From the IMG/VR virus record IMGVR_UViG_3300035183_000994, positions 1 to 39,236 of that record: a stretch of 39,236 nt of DNA; one strand, given 5' to 3'. Of this stretch, positions 1-5,093 are shown piece after piece (position 1 is the first letter of the stretch; every line of letters starts with the position of its first letter). The translations under genes and the position numbers were made by a program. The notes below the pieces were generated by a model that did no database searches, was not told where the DNA came from, and worked only from the letters and a program-made list of their open reading frames with translations. The stretch is from a virus.

Positions 1-75
1 CGGCCGCCGCGCCGCGGCCGCGCGCCGCGGCCGCAATCAATAAAGAATTCGCGCATTACGCCGTGCGCGAATTCT
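1..75. repeat. GC-only repeats and 12-bp hairpin at the left end
   Basis: The first 35 bases are pure G and C and hold two direct copies of an 11-mer (11-21 and 25-35), each containing the self-complementary 8-mer GCCGCGGC. A perfect 12-bp hairpin follows (arms 44-55 and 64-75, loop of 8). No promoter motif is convincing here. Together with 76-244 this is the gene-free left flank. It holds only this hairpin, RNA element A and two or three further stems before the first ribosome binding site at 231-238. If the molecule is circular, it continues the hairpin-rich right end of the window. Confidence 0.7.
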
Positions 76-81
76 GAAAAT

Positions 82-168
82 AGCACGCGCTGCAACGCGT
101 GCTTCTTGGAAATTTTCCGGCGTTCTGGAAAATTTCCAGGGATCACACGTTGCCGCGTGTGCGGCAAC
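82..168 (+). ncRNA. Structured RNA element, copy A (three stems)
   Basis: First of four copies of a three-stem element. Stem 1 is 82-89/96-103 with loop CTGCAA. Stem 2 is 105-118/127-140, 14 bp including the U106.G139 wobble. Stem 3 is 149-156/161-168 with loop GTGT. This copy is the most divergent and has a longer stem 2, but it keeps all three stems through paired changes: the outer pair of stem 1 is A-U, stem 2 has C105-G140 where the other copies have G-C or A-U, and stem 3 has U151-A166 where they have C-G. It lies upstream of the gene at 245, separated by a 7-bp (169-187) and a 9-bp hairpin (201-228). Function unknown. Confidence 0.75.
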
Positions 169-244
169 TGCCGGAAGTGCCGGCAGAAAAATTTTGGCTC
201 GACCTCCAGTGGAAAATCGCTGGAGGTCAAGAAAGGGGGACATC

Positions 245-601
245 GTGGACGCGATTAGGTACATGACTTCCGGGCGCAGCTCAAGCTTCACGCTTGAGCT
301 GCTGGAGCACGATTTCGGGCGGAGCGCCCGAAATTGTGCTCTGGTGATCGCGGGGGCGATCACCGAGGAAGAGTCAAAGCGGGCCGGCTTCTTGGTTTCG
401 ACCAAGAAGCCGGCGATTTGGATTGTTCTTCCCGCCCTTGTCCGCAAGGGCGGGAAGAATTCCGAGGCCGTCCTGAACTACATCAGGACGGCTGCCCCAG
501 ATGAGCAGCAGGCGATTGCCGCTGCCGCCGTCGGAATTTTCCGGCGGCAGCGGCGGCAATTGCCGCAGGTTGACGACCGGTACTACTACGCGGGTTGGTA
601 G
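245..601 (+). CDS. Small unknown protein, cassette A (118 aa)
   Basis: I do not recognise this protein. I chose the GTG start at 245 because AAAGGGGG (231-238) sits six bases upstream; an in-frame ATG at 194 lies inside a hairpin and has no such site. The product is 118 residues, mixed in charge, with a basic, Ala-rich C-terminal third and no signal peptide or membrane segment. The coding sequence is almost entirely hairpins: 276-302, 305-341 (16 bp with one G.U), 343-364, 383-414 (14 bp with a TTCG loop), 426-459, 467-492, 518-554 and 576-620. The stop codon TAG (599-601) lies in the loop of the last. The hairpins may constrain the protein more than the reverse, but the ribosome binding site and open frame support translation. 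It is the cargo of the first of four leader-plus-gene cassettes. Confidence 0.6.
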   Translation: MDAIRYMTSGRSSSFTLELLEHDFGRSARNCALVIAGAITEEESKRAGFLVSTKKPAIWIVLPALVRKGGKNSEAVLNYIRTAAPDEQQAIAAAAVGIFRRQRRQLPQVDDRYYYAGW

Positions 602-620
602 CCCGCGTAGTAGTACCGGT
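576..620 (+). repeat. 19-bp hairpin around the stop codon of the first gene
   Basis: A perfect 19-bp stem (576-594/602-620) has a 7-base loop that ends with the TAG stop of the 245-601 gene. It has no downstream T-tract, so it is not a classical terminator. It could protect the 3' end of the message or act with the palindrome that follows directly. Confidence 0.85.
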
Positions 621-622
621 AA

Positions 623-654
623 TGGGCGGGCGGGAAAATTTTCCCGCCCGCCCA
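623..654. repeat. 32-nt perfect palindrome
   Basis: A perfect 16+16 palindrome with centre AAAATTTT and G/C-rich flanks lies between the hairpin that closes cassette A and RNA element B. As RNA it could form a long stem ending in a run of U. As DNA it could be a dimeric protein site. The U4 within the arm is too short and badly placed for a standard terminator. Confidence 0.85.
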
Positions 655-656
655 CA

Positions 657-724
657 CGCACGCGCTGCGACGCGTGCGCGTTGGAAATATTTCCAGCGCT
701 CACACGTCGCCGCGAGTGCGGCGA
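657..724 (+). ncRNA. Structured RNA element, copy B
   Basis: Stem 1 is 657-664/671-678 with loop CTGCGA. Stem 2 is 678-687/690-699 and contains the conserved U681.G696 wobble. The linker CACAC (701-705) joins it to stem 3, 707-713/718-724 with loop GAGT. The 20 bases of stem 1 are identical in copies B, C and D. A further 7-bp hairpin (726-732/739-745) lies between the element and the ribosome binding site of the next gene. Confidence 0.8.
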
Positions 725-768
725 GCGGCGGCCGGTCAGCCGCCGTAATTTAGAAAGGGGGGTCCATA

Positions 769-882
769 ATGCTTTGGGGAATTTTGATGGCCATCATCGA
801 TCTCCTCTTCCGGCGCGAGCCGGAGGAGGAGCGCGCTCCCAACTCTTGGGAGCGGTGGTTGCTTCCGCACTGGCGGAAGTAG
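769..882 (+). CDS. 37-residue small membrane-like protein, cassette B
   Basis: This very short gene starts with ATG at 769, eight bases after AAAGGGGGG (754-762). The peptide has a hydrophobic N-terminal stretch of about 13 residues (LWGILMAIIDLLF), then RR, an acidic cluster, and a Trp-rich C-terminus (WERWLLPHWRK). That pattern fits a peptide that sits in or on the membrane, but the stretch is short and the function is unknown. A 13-bp stem with a GCGA loop (802-831) lies within the coding sequence. The 3' half, including the stop at 880-882, forms a 22-bp stem (847-868/873-894) with two U.G/G.U pairs. Its upstream context matches that of the other three cassettes, which is the main reason to believe it is translated. 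Confidence 0.55.
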   Translation: MLWGILMAIIDLLFRREPEEERAPNSWERWLLPHWRK

Positions 883-921
883 CCACCGCTCCCACGGCCG
901 CGCGCAGAAATGCGCGCGGCC
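802..921 (+). repeat. Hairpin chain with GNRA tetraloops
   Basis: Three stems stand almost back to back: 802-814/819-831 (13 bp, one U.G, loop GCGA), 847-868/873-894 (22 bp, two wobble pairs, loop ACTG) and 896-906/911-921 (11 bp, loop GAAA). An alternative short stem is 835-842/846-853. GCGA and GAAA are GNRA loops, which are favoured in folded RNA. The wobble pairs would be C.A mismatches in RNA of the other strand, so the plus-strand transcript is the likely structured molecule. Confidence 0.8.
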
Positions 922-934
922 TCTAAAAAGAACA

Positions 935-1000
935 TGCACGCGCTGCGACGCGTGCGCGTTGATTTTCTTCAGCGCTCACACGTCGCCGCGGGTGCGGTGA
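935..1000 (+). ncRNA. Structured RNA element, copy C
   Basis: Stem 1 is 935-942/949-956 with loop CTGCGA and a U.G outer pair. Stem 2 is 956-962/969-975, seven pairs including the conserved U959.G972, with loop TTTTCT. CACAC lies at 977-981. Stem 3 is 983-989/994-1000 with loop GGGT and one G985.U998 wobble. It is followed by two short hairpins (1001-1020 and 1031-1050) and then the ribosome binding site of the next gene. Confidence 0.8.
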
Positions 1001-1066
1001 GCGGCGGCGACCTCCGCCGCAGATTTGATTTCCCACAGAAATCTGTGGGAGAAAGGGGTTTAAATC

Positions 1067-1327
1067 ATGAGCCGCATTTGTCGGCACCGCCCGACCGGGC
1101 GGTGCGGCAACCCATGCACAATGGGTTGCGACCAGATTTACGGTAGCAGCGAGGGCTGCTACCTTGAGAATATTGACAAAGCCTGCGCTGCAATTCGCAG
1201 CGCGGGCGAGATCGGTCCAGGGGCCGCCGCGGTCGCCTATTATGAGGCGATGCGCGGCCTCCGGGCCGAGAGCGAGGCGCGCCGCTGGATTGCGCGCCTA
1301 GATTTGTCAGATAGCGCGGAGGAATGA
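1067..1327 (+). CDS. Small Cys-rich unknown protein, cassette C (86 aa)
   Basis: ATG at 1067 follows AAAGGGG (1052-1058) by eight bases. The first 31 residues hold five cysteines (positions 5, 13, 17, 21 and 31) and a histidine at 7, in a pattern such as CRHR...CGNPC...C that could bind a metal; a sixth cysteine is at 40. The C-terminal half is Ala/Arg/Glu-rich and probably helical. I cannot assign a family. The first 140 bases are a row of 9-11-bp hairpins: 1084-1105, 1107-1129, 1142-1163 and 1181-1207 (one U.G). Most of the cysteine codons are in these stems, so the arrangement could partly reflect selection on RNA. Third cassette of the four-member array. Confidence 0.6.
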   Translation: MSRICRHRPTGRCGNPCTMGCDQIYGSSEGCYLENIDKACAAIRSAGEIGPGAAAVAYYEAMRGLRAESEARRWIARLDLSDSAEE

Positions 1328-1334
1328 ATTTATT

Positions 1335-1375
1335 TCCCCCGCGCCTTGCGGCGCGGGGGACCTCCATCTTTTTTT
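1335..1375 (+). terminator. Probable terminator after the 86-aa gene
   Basis: An 11-bp GC-rich stem (1335-1345/1350-1360, loop TTGC) is followed by T7 at 1369-1375. The eight bases between stem and T-tract make it weaker than a textbook rho-independent terminator. RNA element D starts directly after the T-tract, so the hairpin ends cassette C. Confidence 0.6.
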
Positions 1376-1440
1376 CGCACGCGCTGCGACGCGTGCGCAT
1401 TGTCGTTCTCAGTGCGCACACGTCGCCGCGAGTGCGGCGA
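1376..1440 (+). ncRNA. Structured RNA element, copy D
   Basis: Stem 1 is 1376-1383/1390-1397 with loop CTGCGA. Stem 2 is 1397-1402/1410-1415, where the third pair is A-U (1399-1413) in place of the G-C of copies B and C; the U1400.G1412 wobble is kept. The linker at 1417-1421 is CACAC. Stem 3 is 1423-1429/1434-1440 with loop GAGT. The element ends about 13 bases before the purine-rich ribosome binding site of the 87-aa gene, the closest element-to-gene distance of the four. Confidence 0.8.
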
Positions 1441-1466
1441 GAAGGATTTTAGTAGGGGGGATGTTT

Positions 1467-1730
1467 GTGAAGCTCCGCGGCATCGATAGCCGGAGCCTCT
1501 ACGAGGCAACAGCTATCGATGAGAATTTTGTTGGGAAGCTGCTCGACAGCAGCTTCCCAATTGAGATGGTGAAGGATTCCGTGGTCGCATGGGCGACCTC
1601 CGGGAACCTTCACAGGATCGTCCACATGGCGGAGGACGCCGTGTGGGCGATGAAAGTCCGGGGTCTCCCGGAGCAGAGGATGCGTGATTTCATCATCCTC
1701 TGCATGGAGGTGGCGAATGAAGTAGAGTAA
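1467..1730 (+). CDS. Small unknown protein, cassette D (87 aa)
   Basis: I prefer GTG at 1467 because AGGGGGG (1454-1460) lies six bases upstream; the in-frame ATG at 1461 directly abuts the G-run. The product is 87 residues, acidic overall, probably alpha-helical, with one Cys near the end (ILCMEVANEVE). No family is recognised. Nearly the whole gene folds into nested or consecutive stems: 1481-1490/1512-1521 enclosing 1495-1507, 1531-1543/1548-1560 (13 bp), 1583-1598, 1617-1631/1637-1651 (15 bp, two U.G) and 1673-1682/1694-1703. It is the fourth and last cassette and is followed by a good terminator. Confidence 0.65.
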   Translation: MKLRGIDSRSLYEATAIDENFVGKLLDSSFPIEMVKDSVVAWATSGNLHRIVHMAEDAVWAMKVRGLPEQRMRDFIILCMEVANEVE

Positions 1731-1759
1731 TTTATCTCATCTCGGATTTTATTGAAGGT

Positions 1760-1795
1760 AGCCTAGGGGTGTCCGACCTCTAGGCTTTGTTTGTT
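1760..1795 (+). terminator. Rho-independent terminator after the cassette array
   Basis: An 11-bp stem (1760-1770/1776-1786, one G.U, loop GTCCG) runs straight into TTTGTTTGTT. It should end transcripts of the four-cassette region, so the downstream genes need either read-through or their own promoter. Confidence 0.75.
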
Positions 1796-1816
1796 CAGAA
1801 AACAGGAGGAATTTTC

Positions 1817-2200
1817 GTGCGCATCGGCGACATTTTTGGGATTGATCCCGACGACAAGGTCGGCGGGATCATTGTCCTCCGGCCAGACACCAGGGTCACG
1901 GAGGAAAATTCTCCGTGGCTGAAAGGCGCGAGCCTGATGGCCACGGTGCTGAATGAAATCTGCACCGTCACGCGGTGCAAGGGGTGCGGTGGTTTCAACA
2001 TCGCCACCTACGCGCACGTGGCGGAGCATGACGCGCTGGAGATGGTCATCGCCATCGCCGTTCCGGTTTCGATGGTCGATGACGTCCGCGCGCAGACCGC
2101 TGGACTCGATGTGAAGAGCATCGAGGAAATCTCTAGCAGAAAGGAGGACGACGAGGATAAGAAACCCGGCAGCAGCCCGCTGCCGAAGTGGCTTTCGTGA
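1817..2200 (+). CDS. Unknown protein, 127 aa
   Basis: GTG at 1817 is chosen because AGGAGG (1804-1809) lies seven bases upstream; the ATG at 1787 lies inside the terminator tail. The protein is 127 residues, with a beta-rich middle containing a CKGCGG motif (two Cys that might bind a metal or form a disulfide) and a highly charged tail ending in PLPKWLS. No membrane segment or known domain is seen. Unlike the four genes before it, it has no copy of the three-stem RNA element and uses a standard AGGAGG site, so it starts the ordinary early operon rather than belonging to the cassette array. Short hairpins remain frequent in it. Confidence 0.7.
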   Translation: MRIGDIFGIDPDDKVGGIIVLRPDTRVTEENSPWLKGASLMATVLNEICTVTRCKGCGGFNIATYAHVAEHDALEMVIAIAVPVSMVDDVRAQTAGLDVKSIEEISSRKEDDEDKKPGSSPLPKWLS

Positions 2201-2222
2201 TTGACCTCCAGTAGCAATCCGT

Positions 2223-2246
2223 CCGGCGCGCACAGTTGCGCGCCGG
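2223..2246 (+). repeat. 10-bp intergenic hairpin before the ATPase gene
   Basis: A perfect 10-bp stem (2223-2232/2237-2246, loop CAGT) is followed by CATTTTC. It lies 24 bases before the ATG of the ATPase gene and just upstream of its ribosome binding site. It could be a weak attenuator or a message-stabilising stem; the T-run is only four long. Confidence 0.6.
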
Positions 2247-2270
2247 CATTTTCAATCGAAAGGGGAGAAG

Positions 2271-3458
2271 ATGCGTTCGATTTCTTTCAACAATAAGGGA
2301 GAGAAGGAACTCTCCGACGGGGCCATCAGCGCCTTGACCGGCATCGAGGCGCTCAAGGGTTCCGTGGCCGGCGTGGTGATCGGCCACGAGGAAATTATTC
2401 ACCAGGCCATCCTGGCCGTGATTTCCGGACACCATATGGTGATTATCGGACCTCCAGGAGAGGCCAAATCTCTGACTGTTATGGAGATCGTCCGCCGCAT
2501 CGGCGGCGCGAAGGTCTTCAAGTACCAATTCTCCCAATTCTCCACTCCCGATCATGTCATCGGACCTGTGTCCATTCGCGCGTTGCGCGAAAGAGATCAG
2601 GTCGTGATGAATACCGAGGGCCGGCTCGCCGACTGCCACTTCTTCGTGGCAGAAGAAATCTTCAAGGCGGGGCGGGAAATTCACGACCACCTTCTTCTGG
2701 CGCTCAATGAGCGCGAGGTGGTCAACCCGACGCCAGTGAAGATTCCACTTCGATCGGTGCTCGCGACCAGCAATGAATTTCCTCAGGGAGAGGAAATGGC
2801 TGCGATGCGAGACCGGATTGCTATTCGCATGACGGTCGGGCGACCGCCAGCCAATGTTCTGCGGTCGGTGCTGACCGCCAAGAATCTTGACCGGCTGGCC
2901 ACGATCGAGCGTCCGCCGCTGGTTTCCCTTCAGGACCTCGACATCCTGAAGGAAGCAATTCCGCACGTCGATGTTCCCGACGGCGTGCTGGAATTGCTGA
3001 TGGAGATCGGGGCCAGGCTGGCATCGGCCAATCTCTCGGTTTCGACCCGGAGATTCCGGTGGGCACTCGACCTCATCCGCGCGAATGCGCTGATGCGCGC
3101 CAGCTTGACGGCCAAGACCTCCGACCTGGAGGTCGTCAAGCACGTTTTCTGGGAGGCGCTCTCGCAGCAGCGCTTGGTCGGTGAGATTGTCAACTCGGTC
3201 CTTGGTAAGGACGTCGAGTTGCTCTCATCTATTGCAGAGATGAGAGACTCGGTCGTGCAGTACTACAAGGACTGCATGACCAACGCGCTGACGAAGGACC
3301 AAGAGGTCAACGTGCGGGCCGATGCCGTCACCAGGCTGAGAGAGCTACACAAGCGGCTCGCTGACCTGAAGAAATCCCCGGACGTGGCTGATGACGCGCG
3401 CAAGCTCTCGATCGAGATCGAAGGGCTGATCGACCGCATCGTCAGCGGGAAAATCTAG
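2271..3458 (+). CDS. MoxR/RavA-like AAA+ ATPase
   Basis: A 395-residue AAA+ ATPase of the MoxR group, nearest in motif order to RavA. Walker A is GPPGEAKS at residues 60-67. The Walker B/sensor region reads FFVAEEIFKAG (124-134) and is followed by LLALNERE and ATSNEFP (165-171), as in RavA (EIWKAG, AINER, AASNELP). The usual Walker B Asp of the DE pair is Glu here (EE), and Ala occupies the neighbouring position. The C-terminal 100 residues are helical and shorter than in RavA, with no clear LARA domain. MoxR ATPases work with VWA proteins in remodelling or metal-insertion tasks; the next gene encodes such a partner. The start has AAAGGGG nine bases upstream. Its role in the phage is unknown. 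Confidence 0.88.
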   Translation: MRSISFNNKGEKELSDGAISALTGIEALKGSVAGVVIGHEEIIHQAILAVISGHHMVIIGPPGEAKSLTVMEIVRRIGGAKVFKYQFSQFSTPDHVIGPVSIRALRERDQVVMNTEGRLADCHFFVAEEIFKAGREIHDHLLLALNEREVVNPTPVKIPLRSVLATSNEFPQGEEMAAMRDRIAIRMTVGRPPANVLRSVLTAKNLDRLATIERPPLVSLQDLDILKEAIPHVDVPDGVLELLMEIGARLASANLSVSTRRFRWALDLIRANALMRASLTAKTSDLEVVKHVFWEALSQQRLVGEIVNSVLGKDVELLSSIAEMRDSVVQYYKDCMTNALTKDQEVNVRADAVTRLRELHKRLADLKKSPDVADDARKLSIEIEGLIDRIVSGKI

Positions 3459-3465
3459 CACGAAG

Positions 3466-3499
3466 GGAAGCCCAGGCGCGGCGTCGCGCCTGGGCTTCC
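3466..3499 (+). repeat. 15-bp hairpin between ATPase and VWA genes
   Basis: A perfect 15-bp stem (3466-3480/3485-3499, loop GCGT) lies between the stop of the ATPase gene and the AAAGGAG site (3511-3517) of the VWA gene. There is no T-tract. It could set the ratio of the two partners by stabilising or processing the message between them. Confidence 0.75.
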
Positions 3500-3524
3500 G
3501 CCGTGCCCGTGAAAGGAGAATTCC

Positions 3525-5093
3525 ATGCGGAAGTTCGACCGCTGGGATGATGCCGTCTGGGAATCGGTCAAGCACACGTCGAGGGACATCCTCGACGCGC
3601 GCCGGGCCGCCGAGCAATTCGGCCAGGATATCTCGGACGCCATGGTCCGCCAGATTTTCGGCGCGCTCTACCGGCGCTTCTCGATCGACATCCCGGCTGG
3701 CGATCCGGTCGGAAAGTCGATCGACCTCCTGCTCCAGCCGGTCTTCGAGTCGACCACCTGGCAGGAGCTTCACGACAACGTTGTCGGGAACTCTCTCCTG
3801 TCGTCGATGGCGACCGGCAAGATCGCTGCGCTGCTAGCGCGCGTGAACAACACGTCGTCGTTCGATCTCGGAGATTTGACATTCTGGATCGACAAATACT
3901 CACGTGAACTCGGCTTCTCTCAGAAGAAGCATCAGTCCCTTGAGGACATGGGGAAGTCGAGCGACCCGGAGATCAGAGAGGCAGCCAAGGACAGCAGGAA
4001 GAGCATCCGGCGCAAGATGCGCTCCATGGAGCGTGGCATCGAAAAGAAGCTTGAAAGGCTCCAGGAGATGTCGCAAATGACGCTGGACGAGCGCAAAGCC
4101 AACATCGATGCGGCGATGCGCTCTGTCAAGAACACGATCTCTGCTCTCAAAGAGGGACTTGCGTACATCAGGTCGCAAGGCATCTCGGAAGATTCTGAGC
4201 CGATCGACGAGACGCAGAAAATCTCCGTCGATACCTACGGCTTCTCCCTTGAGGGCGAGGGAAGTGGAAAGACCCTCAGTACGGAGATGATCCGCCGGAT
4301 GTCGACCGACGACCTGTCGGTGACGGAGATTACCCATGTTGTCCGTTCGCTCGGCAGGATCACCGAGAGCTTCGGCGACCTGATGCGGCCGGCCAAGATC
4401 GTTGGGCGTCCAGGATCGATCGTCGGCCTCTCCTACGGGAAGGCGATCGAAAAGCTGACGCCGCTGTCGCTGGCGACGATGGACGAAGAAATCTTCGACC
4501 TGAAGTTCGCCACCGGAAAACTTGAGGTCTACCAGACCTCTGGCCTGGATAATTCCAAGGGTCCGATCATCGTTGCCGTCGATGATAGCGGATCGATGGG
4601 CGGAGAAAAAATTATCTGGGCCAAGGCGCTAGCGCTGGCGATCGCCAAGATTGCCGCCATGGAAGGGCGCGACCTGATCTGGGTCAGGTTCGAAGTCCGG
4701 GCCGACTTCAACATCTTCCGCGGCGGGAAAATCCCGGAGCGTGATGTGGTACGATTGATCTCGGACTTCCGGGCCGGGGGGACAGACTTCCGTTCCTGGA
4801 TGAACGGGATCATCGAGAATGCTGATAGATTCCCGGCCGTCCGGAAGGCCGACCTCCTCCTCATCACCGATGGCGAGTGCCAGGTTGAGGAGACGTACAT
4901 TCAAAATTGGGAAGAATGGAGGAAGAGCCATGACATGAGGTCGATGGCCGTCTACGTTGGTGATGGCCGCGTGCCCGGTATTCTCTACGAGATCGTCGAT
5001 CGGGTCGATCCCATCGACCGCTTCACCAGCAAGAGCGGACAGGATGCGATCGGCCGCGTGATTGGTACCTTGACAGGAGAAAGAGATGTTTGA
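3525..5093 (+). CDS. VWA-domain protein, ViaA/CoxE-like partner of the ATPase
   Basis: 522 residues. The C-terminal VWA domain has a complete MIDAS metal site: DxSxS at 353-357 (DDSGS), Thr 420 in GGTD, and Asp 449 in ITDGE. The N-terminal 330 residues are helical and charged, with a likely coiled coil near 140-215. Size, domain order and the MoxR neighbour match the ViaA/CoxE type of VWA proteins that pair with RavA/MoxR ATPases. Its last eight bases overlap the next gene, so it belongs to the same operon. I infer a complex that remodels a phage or host protein; the target cannot be read from the sequence. The start has AAAGGAG seven bases upstream. Confidence 0.87.
   Translation: MRKFDRWDDAVWESVKHTSRDILDARRAAEQFGQDISDAMVRQIFGALYRRFSIDIPAGDPVGKSIDLLLQPVFESTTWQELHDNVVGNSLLSSMATGKIAALLARVNNTSSFDLGDLTFWIDKYSRELGFSQKKHQSLEDMGKSSDPEIREAAKDSRKSIRRKMRSMERGIEKKLERLQEMSQMTLDERKANIDAAMRSVKNTISALKEGLAYIRSQGISEDSEPIDETQKISVDTYGFSLEGEGSGKTLSTEMIRRMSTDDLSVTEITHVVRSLGRITESFGDLMRPAKIVGRPGSIVGLSYGKAIEKLTPLSLATMDEEIFDLKFATGKLEVYQTSGLDNSKGPIIVAVDDSGSMGGEKIIWAKALALAIAKIAAMEGRDLIWVRFEVRADFNIFRGGKIPERDVVRLISDFRAGGTDFRSWMNGIIENADRFPAVRKADLLLITDGECQVEETYIQNWEEWRKSHDMRSMAVYVGDGRVPGILYEIVDRVDPIDRFTSKSGQDAIGRVIGTLTGERDV

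Noticed and set aside
37-447. Minus-strand 136-aa open frame
   Set aside because: It is the complement of the hairpin-rich cassette A. Long stems give open frames on both strands, and no ribosome binding site is found before it.
501-926. Plus-strand 141-aa open frame overlapping two cassette genes
   Set aside because: It would run through RNA element B and two strong hairpins, lacks a ribosome binding site and conflicts with the better supported genes at 245 and 769.
1173-1205. Promoter with TTGACA-like -35 near 1174
   Set aside because: No -10 element at the right distance, and the site is inside a coding sequence and a hairpin row.
82-1440. CRISPR array or simple tandem repeat
   Set aside because: The four repeated elements are 65-87 bases long and start 575, 278 and 441 bases apart with genes between them. 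There are no regular spacers and no cas genes.
82-1440. tRNA or tRNA-like genes in the three-stem elements
   Set aside because: Stem 1 does not close the other two, there is no acceptor stem, no anticodon loop of seven and no CCA or T-loop signature.
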